From contig CAWFNX010000001.1 in assembly GCA_963817335.1 (NCBI GenBank), forward strand, positions 310,001-374,000: a stretch of DNA of 64,000 nt, in the 5' to 3' direction. Below the pieces are notes generated by a model. That model was not told the DNA's origin, searched no databases, and was given only the letters and a program-made list of their open reading frames with translations. Shown piece by piece: positions 16,191 through 23,817 of this stretch. The translations under genes and the position numbers were made by a program. The stretch comes from AV40 sp963817335. Lineage in GTDB: Bacteria; Verrucomicrobiota; Verrucomicrobiia; Chthoniobacterales; UBA10450. Each line of letters begins with the position of its first letter. Position 1 is the stretch's first letter.

Positions 16191-16898
16191 CTAGCGCAAA
16201 GAACGCGGCGGGAAGGCCAGCAATCGCAGAGAATCGTCGATGTCGATCTTCGGCCAGCGCTCGCTCCACAAATCCTGGATCGACTCGCCTGGCTCTGTCC
16301 TCACCTCTCTGTTGTCTGATATCTCGGTTTTCTCCAAAACCGAGTCGCCGGCTTCCCTAGTGCGATTCGCGTCTTCGCGCTCGCGCACTCCCGCCGTAGA
16401 GTTCGCTCCTGCGAACCGCTGATCTCCGACCTCTGATCTCTCGTCGATCGGCCCGGCCGCCGGCGCTTCTGGCTCGACGTTCTCACGTCGTTTCGCAACC
16501 AACATTCGCCACTGCGCATTTGCGCGTAATGATGCTGTCCCGGGCGCCCATCCAGTGACTCGCATGCCGTCGATGAAAATCGCGTAATCGGTTTTGCCTT
16601 TGGAATGGACATTGACCGGGCCCTCGAGTTTTCCGTTCACCATTCGCCCCCAGTAACGGGCATAAAGTTGCGGTTCATCGAATCCGCGCTCTTTCGTGTA
16701 CCAGGTCAGTTGACCAAATCCGTGCGCGTAATCCTCGCGATTGCGGCTGCCCGACCAGGTCGCGACGTCACCCGGCTTCGGATCGCTGTTCCAAACGAGT
16801 GTCTTCCCGTTTTTGGTGGATTGATAGTTTCCCTTGCCGGTGGCGAGTTCAGCCAACCCCAGCAGTGCGCAACAAACCAAAAGCAATCGTCCAGCCAC
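16191..16898 (-). CDS. Secreted MORN-like protein, paralogue 3, with in-frame repeat insertion
   Basis: 235 residues, GTG start. Signal peptide 1-21 (LLLVCCALLGLAEL), then the family module at about 22-125 (NYQSTKNGKTLVWN, DYAHGFGQLTWYT, YWGRMVNGKLEGPVNVHSKG, YAIFIDGMR). Unlike the paralogues at 3344 and 5457 it lacks the long linker and the C-terminal domain. Instead residues about 159-192 come from a repeat element (16323-16422) bounded by heptad arrays, and the tail ends WPKIDIDDSLRLLAFPPRS. It may be a shortened, still expressed paralogue or a decaying one. Confidence 0.7.
   Translation of the reverse strand: MAGRLLLVCCALLGLAELATGKGNYQSTKNGKTLVWNSDPKPGDVATWSGSRNREDYAHGFGQLTWYTKERGFDEPQLYARYWGRMVNGKLEGPVNVHSKGKTDYAIFIDGMRVTGWAPGTASLRANAQWRMLVAKRRENVEPEAPAAGPIDERSEVGDQRFAGANSTAGVREREDANRTREAGDSVLEKTEISDNREVRTEPGESIQDLWSERWPKIDIDDSLRLLAFPPRSLR
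16293..16327. repeat. Heptanucleotide array flanking the in-frame element
   Basis: Five in-register units of CTCTGTC/CTCACCT type on the 3' side of the element in coding orientation. The matching array on the other side is 16419-16446 (units of CTGATCT type). Confidence 0.7.
16323..16422. repeat. In-frame palindromic element, copy in MORN-like gene
   Basis: 100 bp, matching 12072-12168 over nearly its full length including both terminal hairpins (CTCGGTTTT/AAAACCGAG and GTTCG-N6-CGAAC). Heptad arrays lie on both sides (16293-16327 and 16419-16446). Confidence 0.85.
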
Positions 16899-16969
16899 CT
16901 AAAATCTAGTGACTATGGCAGAGAAGCTTCGCGTTCGCCAGCGTGCGATGTTCGGTTTTTTGGTTTGCC

Positions 16970-16993
16970 TTAACATCTTAACTTCTCACCATC
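16970..16993. repeat. Octanucleotide TTAAC/TCAAC array
   Basis: Three 8-nt units (TTAACATC, TTAACTTC, TCACCATC) just upstream of the HAD gene start. Confidence 0.6.
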
Positions 16994-17012
16994 TGAGCGA
17001 GTCTACGATTTG

Positions 17013-17693
17013 ATGATCCGTGCTGTAATCTTCGATCTCGACGGCGTGCTCGCCGATTCCGAGCCCTGGTGGAACCAGATCGACGCGAAACTGCTTTCCG
17101 AGCACGGCGTTACCTACCGCGGCGAATATCATCAGAACGTTGTCGGCGTGAGCTATCCGATCGCGGTCGAGTTTTACAAGAAAACGTTCGGCATCAAAGC
17201 GCCGGCCGAACAAATGATGAAACGCCGCGGGGAAATTGCAGCCGAGTTCTTCGCCGATCGCGTTGGTCCGTTTCCTGGCACTAAAGAGATCTTGCAACAA
17301 CTGTCGCAATTGAAATTACGCCGCGAACCGCCAGTCCGGCTCGGACTCGCTACCAGTTCGGTCAGCGCGTCGGCCCGGCCGTTTTTAGAACGACATCAAC
17401 TGACCCGGTTCTTCGACGTGGTCGTTACCGGCGATGAAGTAGAGCGCGGCAAACCCGCGCCTGACATCTACCTGCGGGTCGCGGAAAAGTTAAACCTTCC
17501 GTCCGACAAATGTCTGGTGGTCGAAGACGCGCTCGCCGGAATTGCCGCGGCCAAAGCGGCAAAGATGCCCGTGGTCGCAATTCCCGATCGCCGCTTTGTC
17601 GATCCCGCAGCCTACGAGAAACAAGCCGATTACATTCTAAGCAACTTGAATGAGTTGCCTTCGCTCGTCCAACAGCTACGCAGCGTGGCTTAG
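17013..17693 (+). CDS. HAD superfamily phosphatase / beta-phosphoglucomutase-like
   Basis: 226 residues from ATG 17013. Motif I FDLDGVLADSEP carries the nucleophile Asp8 and acid/base Asp10. Motif II is ATSSVSAS, motif III the conserved Lys in ERGKPAPDIY, motif IV VVEDALAGIAAA. The helical cap between motifs I and II marks subfamily IA, with phosphoglycolate phosphatase, beta-phosphoglucomutase and sugar-phosphate phosphatases as possibilities. Substrate unresolved. Convergent with the next gene. Confidence 0.9.
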   Translation: MIRAVIFDLDGVLADSEPWWNQIDAKLLSEHGVTYRGEYHQNVVGVSYPIAVEFYKKTFGIKAPAEQMMKRRGEIAAEFFADRVGPFPGTKEILQQLSQLKLRREPPVRLGLATSSVSASARPFLERHQLTRFFDVVVTGDEVERGKPAPDIYLRVAEKLNLPSDKCLVVEDALAGIAAAKAAKMPVVAIPDRRFVDPAAYEKQADYILSNLNELPSLVQQLRSVA

Positions 17694-17700
17694 CAGTAGG

Positions 17701-18072
17701 TCAGGCAATTTTGCACGGAATCAGCGCGTCTTCGTCAAACGAATACACCGCGCACAACCGGTGATAACCATCCGCAATCACCACCTCGCCGTTTTTGTCG
17801 TCTCGGATCAGAAGCAACGGGGAAAGTGATTCGCCGGCTTTGATCTTCCGCCGGTCCTTCTTCACGTGATAATTGCTCACTCCCAGCAGAGACAAACGCG
17901 ATGCCCGAAAAATATCTTTGGCCTTGAACGTCGACATCCGGGCGCGTCGCAATTTTTCTACGTGTCCGGTTGCAGTCCGCTCGTCGTAAAGAAGTCTCAA
18001 GTACGACTTGGCCGCCGGATAGTCGTGCTCTTCCGGCTCGCGCAACCATTTGACTTCAATTTCTCCCGCCAT
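17701..18072 (-). CDS. ParB-like nuclease-fold hypothetical protein
   Basis: 123 residues. The C-terminal half (LSPLLLIRDDKNGEVVIADG, YHRLCAVYSFDE) resembles the ParB N-terminal/sulfiredoxin fold, in which a GxHR signature binds nucleotide or phosphate; here it reads ADGYHRL. The N-terminal helical part (EEHDYPAAKSYLRLLYDE) is as in small stand-alone proteins of this type. No parA or DNA-binding partner is nearby, so chromosome segregation is unlikely. Function unknown. Confidence 0.7.
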   Translation of the reverse strand: MAGEIEVKWLREPEEHDYPAAKSYLRLLYDERTATGHVEKLRRARMSTFKAKDIFRASRLSLLGVSNYHVKKDRRKIKAGESLSPLLLIRDDKNGEVVIADGYHRLCAVYSFDEDALIPCKIA

Positions 18073-18084
18073 GATTTCTGCCTG

Positions 18085-18735
18085 TCACTCGTCTTCTCCC
18101 GTTTCGTATTTGATCGTGTTCTTCACGATCTTCGCCTTGCCGGATTTATCGAAGCTCAGCTTCAAATCCCGGGTCGCAGTGAGCGAGCCGCCGTCTCCGC
18201 CATCGATCGTTGTCGTAACGGTCACGTTGAGCGATCCGTCCTTGTCCCACGATTCCGCTTCCTGCCAATTATTGCCCGCAAAGTGGGGATAACTTTTGCC
18301 GTGCCTCATCTTTGTCGGGATGTCGGCGTTCGGCAGCTTGGGCAATTTCACTTTTCGAAACTTGTTCCCGTTCCGGAAATAAACGTCCACTCCCTGGTTC
18401 GGATGTCCTACTCGAGTCATGAGAGCGAACCGTGACGAATCATCCGCCCAAAGCACATGCCAGTAAGTGCTGCTGATGTCTTCCTCATCGATGCGTTGCA
18501 GGACTTTTTTTGATGCTTTATCGATCAAATCGATCGCGCGCACATCGGAATCATAATCCACCACAAAAGCAAATTTGCCGTCCGGCGACGCCGGTGTGTC
18601 CGGGTTTTCTTCCTCCTCCTGATTTTTCTCGGCAACCGACGCATCCGGCGAAGCGGTCGGTTCTTCCGAACGGACCGGCGTCAATAAAGCGGCCAACAGG
18701 AGGAACAGGTTGGGGAACAACCGCGATTTTCTCAT
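18085..18735 (-). CDS. Secreted protein of unknown function
   Basis: 216 residues. Signal peptide 1-23 (LFLLLAALLTPVRSEE), an acidic Pro/Glu linker (about 25-50), then a single propeller-like segment beginning TPASPDGKFAFVVDYDSDVRA and a beta-rich remainder with GNNWQEAESWDKDGSLNVTV. It may be a partial TolB-like or periplasmic sensor domain. Not assigned to a family. 12 bp upstream of the ParB-like gene on the same strand, hence probably co-transcribed. Confidence 0.65.
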   Translation of the reverse strand: MRKSRLFPNLFLLLAALLTPVRSEEPTASPDASVAEKNQEEEENPDTPASPDGKFAFVVDYDSDVRAIDLIDKASKKVLQRIDEEDISSTYWHVLWADDSSRFALMTRVGHPNQGVDVYFRNGNKFRKVKLPKLPNADIPTKMRHGKSYPHFAGNNWQEAESWDKDGSLNVTVTTTIDGGDGGSLTATRDLKLSFDKSGKAKIVKNTIKYETGEDE

Positions 18736-18816
18736 GAAGGTATTTTACCAGGCAGATCTTCCCGTCAGCGAACACGAATTCGCGGTCGTGACAGCTGTCT
18801 CAGTGCGTCAATCGTA

Positions 18817-18879
18817 GTCCGACGTCCGATGTCAGACCCTGCAACTTGTCACTCGTCACCTGTCACTCGACACTTCTTC
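18817..18879. repeat. Long heptanucleotide array in the DUF885 5' region
   Basis: Nine 7-nt units stay in register from GTCCGAC GTCCGAT to CTTGTCA-type and CTTCTTC. The array occupies the intergenic space 28 bp before the peptidase start codon. Confidence 0.8.
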
Positions 18880-18907
18880 TGCTACCGTCTTCACCTACTA
18901 TGAAACT

Positions 18908-20662
18908 ATGAAACGGGTTAGTGTTGTTATCGGTTTAGTTATAACGGCGGCAATGTTGGCGTTGCCGGCATTTGGACAGGCGCCATCGGTGGCGGATCGC
19001 CTAGCCAAACAGAACGCATTGTTCGACGAATTTTATGAGACGACGCTCAAGAATTCGCCGGAGCTCGCCACGGCTTGGGGTGATTACCGTTACAATTCCC
19101 AGCTCGGACAGTACTCGCTGGTCGAGATCGCGCGTCGGCACAAGGAAAGTGATGACTTCCTCGCGCGGTTGAGAGCGATCCCGACCGATGGGATGAGCGA
19201 CAACGACCGGCTCAGTCATCGCGTCTTGGAGCGACAACTCGAGCGCGAAGACGTCAACTACGATCTCAAGAACTATGATATGCCGGTAAATCAGCAGAAC
19301 GGCGTGCACACCCGGCTCGCCGATTTGCCGAACGGGATGCCGTTCGATTCTGTGCCGCATTACCAGGATTACGTCTCTCGATTGCATCAGATTCCGCGCG
19401 TGCTCGAGCAAACGACCGAGGTGATGAAGCAGGGTGAAAAGGACGGGCTGATGCCGCCCAAGCTCGTGCTCGAGAAATTGCCTGGCCAATGTGACGGCAT
19501 CATTTCAGCGAATCCGTTCCTCGAACCGACCAAAAAATTCCCGAAGGAGTTTTCCGACGCGGACAAGAAACGCCTGACCGACGAGATCACGAAGGCGATT
19601 AACGATGATGTTTTTCCCGCGTATAAAAAATTCGCGGAATTCTTGCGCACCGATTACGACTCGAAAGGACGCGCGGCGCTCTCGATCGAAAGTCTGCCCG
19701 ATGGCAAACGGCGTTATGCCGAAGCGGTCAAAATGATGACTACCGTGGACATCACACCCGCGGAGGTGCACGAGATCGGCCTGAAAGAAGTGGACCGGGT
19801 GACGGCGGAGATGACCAAGCTCGCTCAATCCCAAGGATACAAAGATCTCGCCAGTTTCCGCGCCGCCATCAATAGCGATCCGAAATGGAAGCCGAAGAGC
19901 GAGCAACAGATCCTGGACGTTTATACGAACTACATTCATCAGATGGAACCGAAGCTGCCGGAATTGTTTGGGCTGTTGCCGAAATCGCCGGTGAAAGTGG
20001 AAGCGATCCCGGATTTCGCGAAAGCGGCGGCGACCCATTATGTCCAGGGCACGCCGGACGGGAAAAGAGCCGGCCGCGTGGTGGTGGCGGTGTCGAATCC
20101 GACCACACGTTCGCTCGTTGACGACGAAGCGGTCGCCTATCACGAAGGCGTGCCGGGTCACCACATGCAGATCAGCATCGCGCAAACGTTGCCGAATCTG
20201 CCGAAGTTTCGGTTGCACGGTTTTTATTCCGCGTACGCGGAAGGTTGGGCGCTTTACGCGGAGGAACTCGGGAAAGAGATCGGCTTTTACAAAGATCCCG
20301 TCTCCGATTACGGCCGCCTGAATTCGGAACTGTTTCGTGCAGTTCGCTTAGTGGTTGATACGGGGATTCACGACAAGAATTGGAGCCGCGAACAAGTGAT
20401 CGATTACATGCACGCTAACGACACCAACGATGCTCTCGCCCAAACCGAGGCCGACCGCTACATCGCCTGGCCGGGGCAAGCGTTGGCCTATAAAATTGGA
20501 CAACTGACAATTCGCAAGCTGCGCGATGAAGCGAAATCGCAACTTGGCGACAAGTTCGACATCAAAGCATTCCACGACGAAATCTTGAACGGCGGCTCGA
20601 TGCCGTTAGACCTTTTGCAGGAAAGGGTGGAGGCGTGGATCGTAGCGCAAAGTAAGAAGTAA
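18908..20662 (+). CDS. DUF885 family secreted metallopeptidase-like protein
   Basis: 584 residues with a signal peptide (1-23, ending LPAFGQ). DUF885 proteins are exported and related to M32/M3-type zinc peptidases. The zinc-binding-like sequence is at 412-419, YHEGVPGHHMQ, with downstream HGFYSAYAEGWALYAEELG supplying the third ligand Glu and typical helix. Full length for the family (550-620). Likely periplasmic peptide or dipeptide hydrolysis. A heptad array bridges its end and the next gene. Confidence 0.88.
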   Translation: MKRVSVVIGLVITAAMLALPAFGQAPSVADRLAKQNALFDEFYETTLKNSPELATAWGDYRYNSQLGQYSLVEIARRHKESDDFLARLRAIPTDGMSDNDRLSHRVLERQLEREDVNYDLKNYDMPVNQQNGVHTRLADLPNGMPFDSVPHYQDYVSRLHQIPRVLEQTTEVMKQGEKDGLMPPKLVLEKLPGQCDGIISANPFLEPTKKFPKEFSDADKKRLTDEITKAINDDVFPAYKKFAEFLRTDYDSKGRAALSIESLPDGKRRYAEAVKMMTTVDITPAEVHEIGLKEVDRVTAEMTKLAQSQGYKDLASFRAAINSDPKWKPKSEQQILDVYTNYIHQMEPKLPELFGLLPKSPVKVEAIPDFAKAAATHYVQGTPDGKRAGRVVVAVSNPTTRSLVDDEAVAYHEGVPGHHMQISIAQTLPNLPKFRLHGFYSAYAEGWALYAEELGKEIGFYKDPVSDYGRLNSELFRAVRLVVDTGIHDKNWSREQVIDYMHANDTNDALAQTEADRYIAWPGQALAYKIGQLTIRKLRDEAKSQLGDKFDIKAFHDEILNGGSMPLDLLQERVEAWIVAQSKK

Positions 20663-20731
20663 AAATTAAGAATTAAACTCGAGAGGTCGGATGTCTGTTG
20701 CTTGTCACTGGTCACATGTCACTGACTTTTG
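20648..20731. repeat. Twelve-unit heptanucleotide array
   Basis: Twelve in-register 7-nt units run from CAAAGTA AGAAGTA through AAAATTA AGAATTA to GTCACTG and ACTTTTG. They include the last codons and stop of the DUF885 gene. Followed at 20746-20769 by an octanucleotide array. Confidence 0.85.
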
Positions 20732-20745
20732 ATCGCTCGCCCGTC

Positions 20746-20769
20746 TCAACCTCTCAACGACTCAACATC
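20746..20769. repeat. Octanucleotide TCAAC array
   Basis: Three perfect 8-nt units TCAACNNC directly in front of the cyclophilin start codon at 20777, replacing any recognisable ribosome binding site. Confidence 0.75.
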
Positions 20770-20776
20770 TCAGCTT

Positions 20777-21256
20777 ATGAAAGAATATTCCGCTCCGCCG
20801 CCGATGACGATCGATCCCAACAGGCAGTACTCCGCCACCTTCAAGACCGCGCGGGGAGAAATCGTGTGCGATCTCTTCGCCAAGGATGCGCCAAAGACGG
20901 TGAACAACTTCGTTTTTCTCGCCCGCGAAAAGTTTTACGACGGCACCGTGTTTCACCGCGTCATCGCCGATTTCATGGTTCAGGGCGGCGACCCGACCGG
21001 AACCGGGCGTGGCGGACCGGGATACCGATTCGAAGACGAAGTCAAAAACAACCCGCGCAAACATCAGGTGGGCAGTTTATCGATGGCGAACGCCGGCCCT
21101 AACACAAACGGGAGCCAATTCTTTATCACCCACGTCGCGACCGATTGGCTGAACGGCAAACACACCGTGTTTGGTCAGGTTCGCCAAGGCCAGGAAGTGG
21201 TCGACGCTATTCAGGCGGGAGATGAATTGGTCGCAGTCGCGATCAGCGAGCAATAA
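20777..21256 (+). CDS. Peptidyl-prolyl cis-trans isomerase, cyclophilin type
   Basis: 159 residues starting MKEYSAPPPMTIDPNRQY; an in-frame upstream start at 20729 lies within repeat sequence and is rejected. Cyclophilin core signatures are present: FHRVIADFMVQGGDPTGTG with the catalytic Arg, then GSLSMANAGPNTNGSQFFIT and GKHTVFGQV. No signal peptide, so cytoplasmic folding of proline-containing proteins is expected. Slightly short loop version typical of bacterial cyclophilins. Confidence 0.93.
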   Translation: MKEYSAPPPMTIDPNRQYSATFKTARGEIVCDLFAKDAPKTVNNFVFLAREKFYDGTVFHRVIADFMVQGGDPTGTGRGGPGYRFEDEVKNNPRKHQVGSLSMANAGPNTNGSQFFITHVATDWLNGKHTVFGQVRQGQEVVDAIQAGDELVAVAISEQ

Positions 21257-21284
21257 TCGCGTCCGCTCACTGCGCACTTTTTTA

Positions 21285-23054
21285 TCAAGGTTCAGCCGCC
21301 GGCACGACCCGGGGTTTCAGCGCGTCCTGCATAAAGGCGTCCGCATCCTTCCGAAATTGGAGTAGCGACGGGTGATTGATGTAGACCATGTGACCGGCTT
21401 CGTAAAAGGTGATCCGCAGATTGTCGCGGATGCTTGGGTCGAGTTGCATCCCGTGCAAAACGGTCTCGGCAGCATAATACGGTGTGGCCAGATCGTAGTA
21501 GCCGCAGCAAACCCAAAGTTTCAAATACGGGTTCCGACTCATCGCTTTGCGCAAATCGTCCGCGACATCGAGATACTGGTTTTGGGCGACGTTCGCGAAA
21601 TTCCACGGCCGTACGTCAGCGATCATTTCGTAGGGCAAATCGCTCTCGAACTTTAACTCGCGCCGCACGTAATCGTTCATCATCGCGCAGTAGGGGCCAA
21701 GGACGGCTTCGTAGCTCGGATCGAAATCGTAATCCTCGGTGCCCGGCTCGTAGCGAATGCCGGTGAATCGCGCGTCGTACCGGCCGATCGAACGATTTTT
21801 GTCTTTCAACAAATCGAAGAAAAATCGGCGGGCCGGAATCCGAAAATTCCATTGCGCAATAGTGTCCGCCGGTAGGCCGGTGAATCGCGCGAGATTGTTG
21901 GCGAGTTCCTTGCGCTGATTTTCGGCGAGTTGATCGCCGCGATTGAGCGCAAGCAGGTATTGGTTCGATGCGAAATTTTCGCTTTCGCGCAGGACGTCAG
22001 TGAGAGGTTTACTTTGCAGATCCGCCGGCAATTTTTTGTGGTACCACGCCGCAGCGGTGTAGGTGGGCAGGAAAAGTGGATACGGCCGATCGTTACCCGG
22101 AGCGAAGCGTGCCGTCGAAAAATCAAGTATGCTCGACACCAGGATAATGCCGTTAACGTAAAACCCGTAGCGCTCCTGCAAATAATCGCTCAACCCCGCC
22201 GCGCGGGTGGTGCCGTAGCTCTCGCCGATTATGAATTTCGGCGACGCCCATCGCGTATTACGCGAGGTGTAAAGCCGGATGAAATCGCCGACGCTGGCGA
22301 GGTCTTCCTTAAAACCGTGGAATTGCTTCGGATCTTCATCCGGCGCGCTGCGGCTGTAACCGGTTGAAATCGGATCAATGAAAACGAGATCGGTGGCATC
22401 GAGCCAGGTCGCTTCATTGTCCACCAGCCGATAGGGCGGAAGCGGCGCTTCGCCGCGATCGGTCAGTTCGGTGCGCCGCGGTCCAAGCGCGCCCAGATGC
22501 AACCACACGCTCGCGGAACCTGGTCCGCCATTGAAGGAAAACGTGATCGGCCGCTTCGTTGGATCGTCGCCAACGTCGGTCCGGGTATAGGCGATGTAGA
22601 AAACCTTTGCCTTTTGTTTGGGCTGCTCGTCTTTGCCGTCTTTCTCTTTGTCTTTGGCTTTCGATTTGTCGCTTTCTTTTGTCGGTGAAGGCGACTTTTC
22701 GCCTTCTTCCGGCTTTTTCTTCTCGCTCCAATCCCGCATCACCATGTAACCGGTCGTCGCTCGGTAACGGATCGTTTTCCCGCCGACGGTGAGCGTGTGT
22801 TCAGTCACAGTCGGCGGCGGCTCTTTTTCCTCGTCTTTACCTTTGTCCTTATCGCGATCCGCCTTGCTGGCCGGGGTGGCGGCCTCAGAAGCGGTTTGCG
22901 TCTCCTTGCCTGGATGCACTTTCAATTCGCCGGGCACTGGTTTCTCTCTTTGCCCGAGAGCCAAAGGCGGGGCGGCAAAACAGAGAAGGATTACGACAAG
23001 CCCGGCAGCAGCAGCGCAGGCGTGAGAAAGCGATTTCGACGACAAATTTATCAT
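21285..23054 (-). CDS. S10 family serine carboxypeptidase-like protein
   Basis: 589 residues with a signal peptide (about 10-35) and a highly charged linker (about 40-150, Lys/Glu/Asp with KDKDKGKDEEK). The alpha/beta hydrolase core has the oxyanion block FNGGPGSASVWLHLGALGP, nucleophile Ser279 in GESYGTTRAAG, an Asp near YYDLATPYYAAE and the His in YEAGHMVYINHP. These match serine carboxypeptidase homologues of Acidobacteria and Verrucomicrobia. Probable exported peptidase removing C-terminal residues; specificity unknown. Confidence 0.9.
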   Translation of the reverse strand: MINLSSKSLSHACAAAAGLVVILLCFAAPPLALGQREKPVPGELKVHPGKETQTASEAATPASKADRDKDKGKDEEKEPPPTVTEHTLTVGGKTIRYRATTGYMVMRDWSEKKKPEEGEKSPSPTKESDKSKAKDKEKDGKDEQPKQKAKVFYIAYTRTDVGDDPTKRPITFSFNGGPGSASVWLHLGALGPRRTELTDRGEAPLPPYRLVDNEATWLDATDLVFIDPISTGYSRSAPDEDPKQFHGFKEDLASVGDFIRLYTSRNTRWASPKFIIGESYGTTRAAGLSDYLQERYGFYVNGIILVSSILDFSTARFAPGNDRPYPLFLPTYTAAAWYHKKLPADLQSKPLTDVLRESENFASNQYLLALNRGDQLAENQRKELANNLARFTGLPADTIAQWNFRIPARRFFFDLLKDKNRSIGRYDARFTGIRYEPGTEDYDFDPSYEAVLGPYCAMMNDYVRRELKFESDLPYEMIADVRPWNFANVAQNQYLDVADDLRKAMSRNPYLKLWVCCGYYDLATPYYAAETVLHGMQLDPSIRDNLRITFYEAGHMVYINHPSLLQFRKDADAFMQDALKPRVVPAAEP

Positions 23055-23071
23055 AAGAACATTTTACCTAC

Positions 23072-23095
23072 TCAACATCTCAACGATTCAACGCT
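23072..23095. repeat. Octanucleotide TCAAC array
   Basis: Three 8-nt units (TCAACATC, TCAACGAT, TCAACGCT) between the S10 gene start and the 59-bp element copy 2. Confidence 0.7.
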
Positions 23096-23120
23096 GCGCC
23101 AGCAGCAAATGTTTAATCAT

Positions 23121-23180
23121 GCCGCCCTGCGGCAGCCTATATCCAGGGAACATTATGGATGCACTAGCGGGAGCGTAATG
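23121..23180. repeat. 59-bp dispersed element, copy 2
   Basis: Begins GCCGCCCTGCGGCA and ends GGATGCACTAGCGGGAGCGT plus AA. Preceded by AATCAT as in copy 3. A CGCCAGC/GCTGGCG hairpin (23189-23195 with 23206-23212) follows, overlapping the end of the SET gene. Confidence 0.8.
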
Positions 23181-23198
23181 TTTAGATACGCCAGCGCG

Positions 23199-23684
23199 TC
23201 ATTTGGCTGGCGCGAGTAATGTCCCCCGGCAGCGGGGCGAATGGCACCGACAAGGGCATTCATTCTCGATCTCTTTCGTGCGCGGGACGTCGGCGTCGGT
23301 TTCCAGATGATAATCGTAAAACAGTTCTTCAGCGGCCCGGATGTTCTGTAACGCGTGGATGAAAATGCGACCCTTTCTTTCGCGGATGACGCAGTTCGGG
23401 TCGCAGGAATGGTTGATCCATTGCGCTTCGTTTCCGCCCACCGAAGGATCGATCACCCATCTCCCGTCGCCGATCGCGAAGAAATACATGCGCGGATCGT
23501 CGAGTTCACGTGGGACGCTCGACCATAAAATTCGTCGGCCGGTGTATTCAATGATGTGGTCGCCTTTTCGGAACGCTTTCGCTGCGAAAACGCCGCGGCC
23601 GTGGACGGGAGATTTCCGGACGGTTATACCTGGACTGCGAGAGCGCTCAATTCGAGGACGCTTGGATCGAGACTGTTTTGCCAC
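23199..23684 (-). CDS. SET domain protein lysine methyltransferase-like
   Basis: 161 residues, GTG start. Basic N-terminus (SRSKRPRIERSRS), then a compact SET domain: SPVHGRGVFAAKAFRKGDHI, INHSCDPNC (SAM/substrate pocket) and EELFYDY (the catalytic Tyr). A post-SET cysteine cluster follows, CPCRCHSPRCRGTLL. This is the complete small bacterial SET layout. Such enzymes methylate protein lysines; the target in this organism is unknown. Probably an old acquisition from eukaryotes within the phylum, as is generally thought for bacterial SET genes. Confidence 0.9.
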   Translation of the reverse strand: MAKQSRSKRPRIERSRSPGITVRKSPVHGRGVFAAKAFRKGDHIIEYTGRRILWSSVPRELDDPRMYFFAIGDGRWVIDPSVGGNEAQWINHSCDPNCVIRERKGRIFIHALQNIRAAEELFYDYHLETDADVPRTKEIENECPCRCHSPRCRGTLLAPAK

Positions 23685-23817
23685 GTAACTGATTCGAAGA
23701 CGCCGCGAATTGTGCGTGGGCGGCGATTGAGTTTCAAGTCGGAAGGCGAGGCATCAGCGCATTGGCAACTGCGGACTTGCTTTTTCGGTACTCAAGTCGC
23801 CTTAATTCGGAATCAGC

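Noticed and set aside
17328..17345. CCAGTCCGGCTCGGACTC inside the HAD gene, resembling the repeat unit near 3252 and 51690
   Set aside because: The codons fit the native PVRLGLATS motif of the enzyme, so the match is probably chance.
20648..20769. Possible CRISPR array because of many short repeats
   Set aside because: Units are only 7-8 nt, directly contiguous and drifting; no 24-37-nt repeats with spacers and no cas genes.
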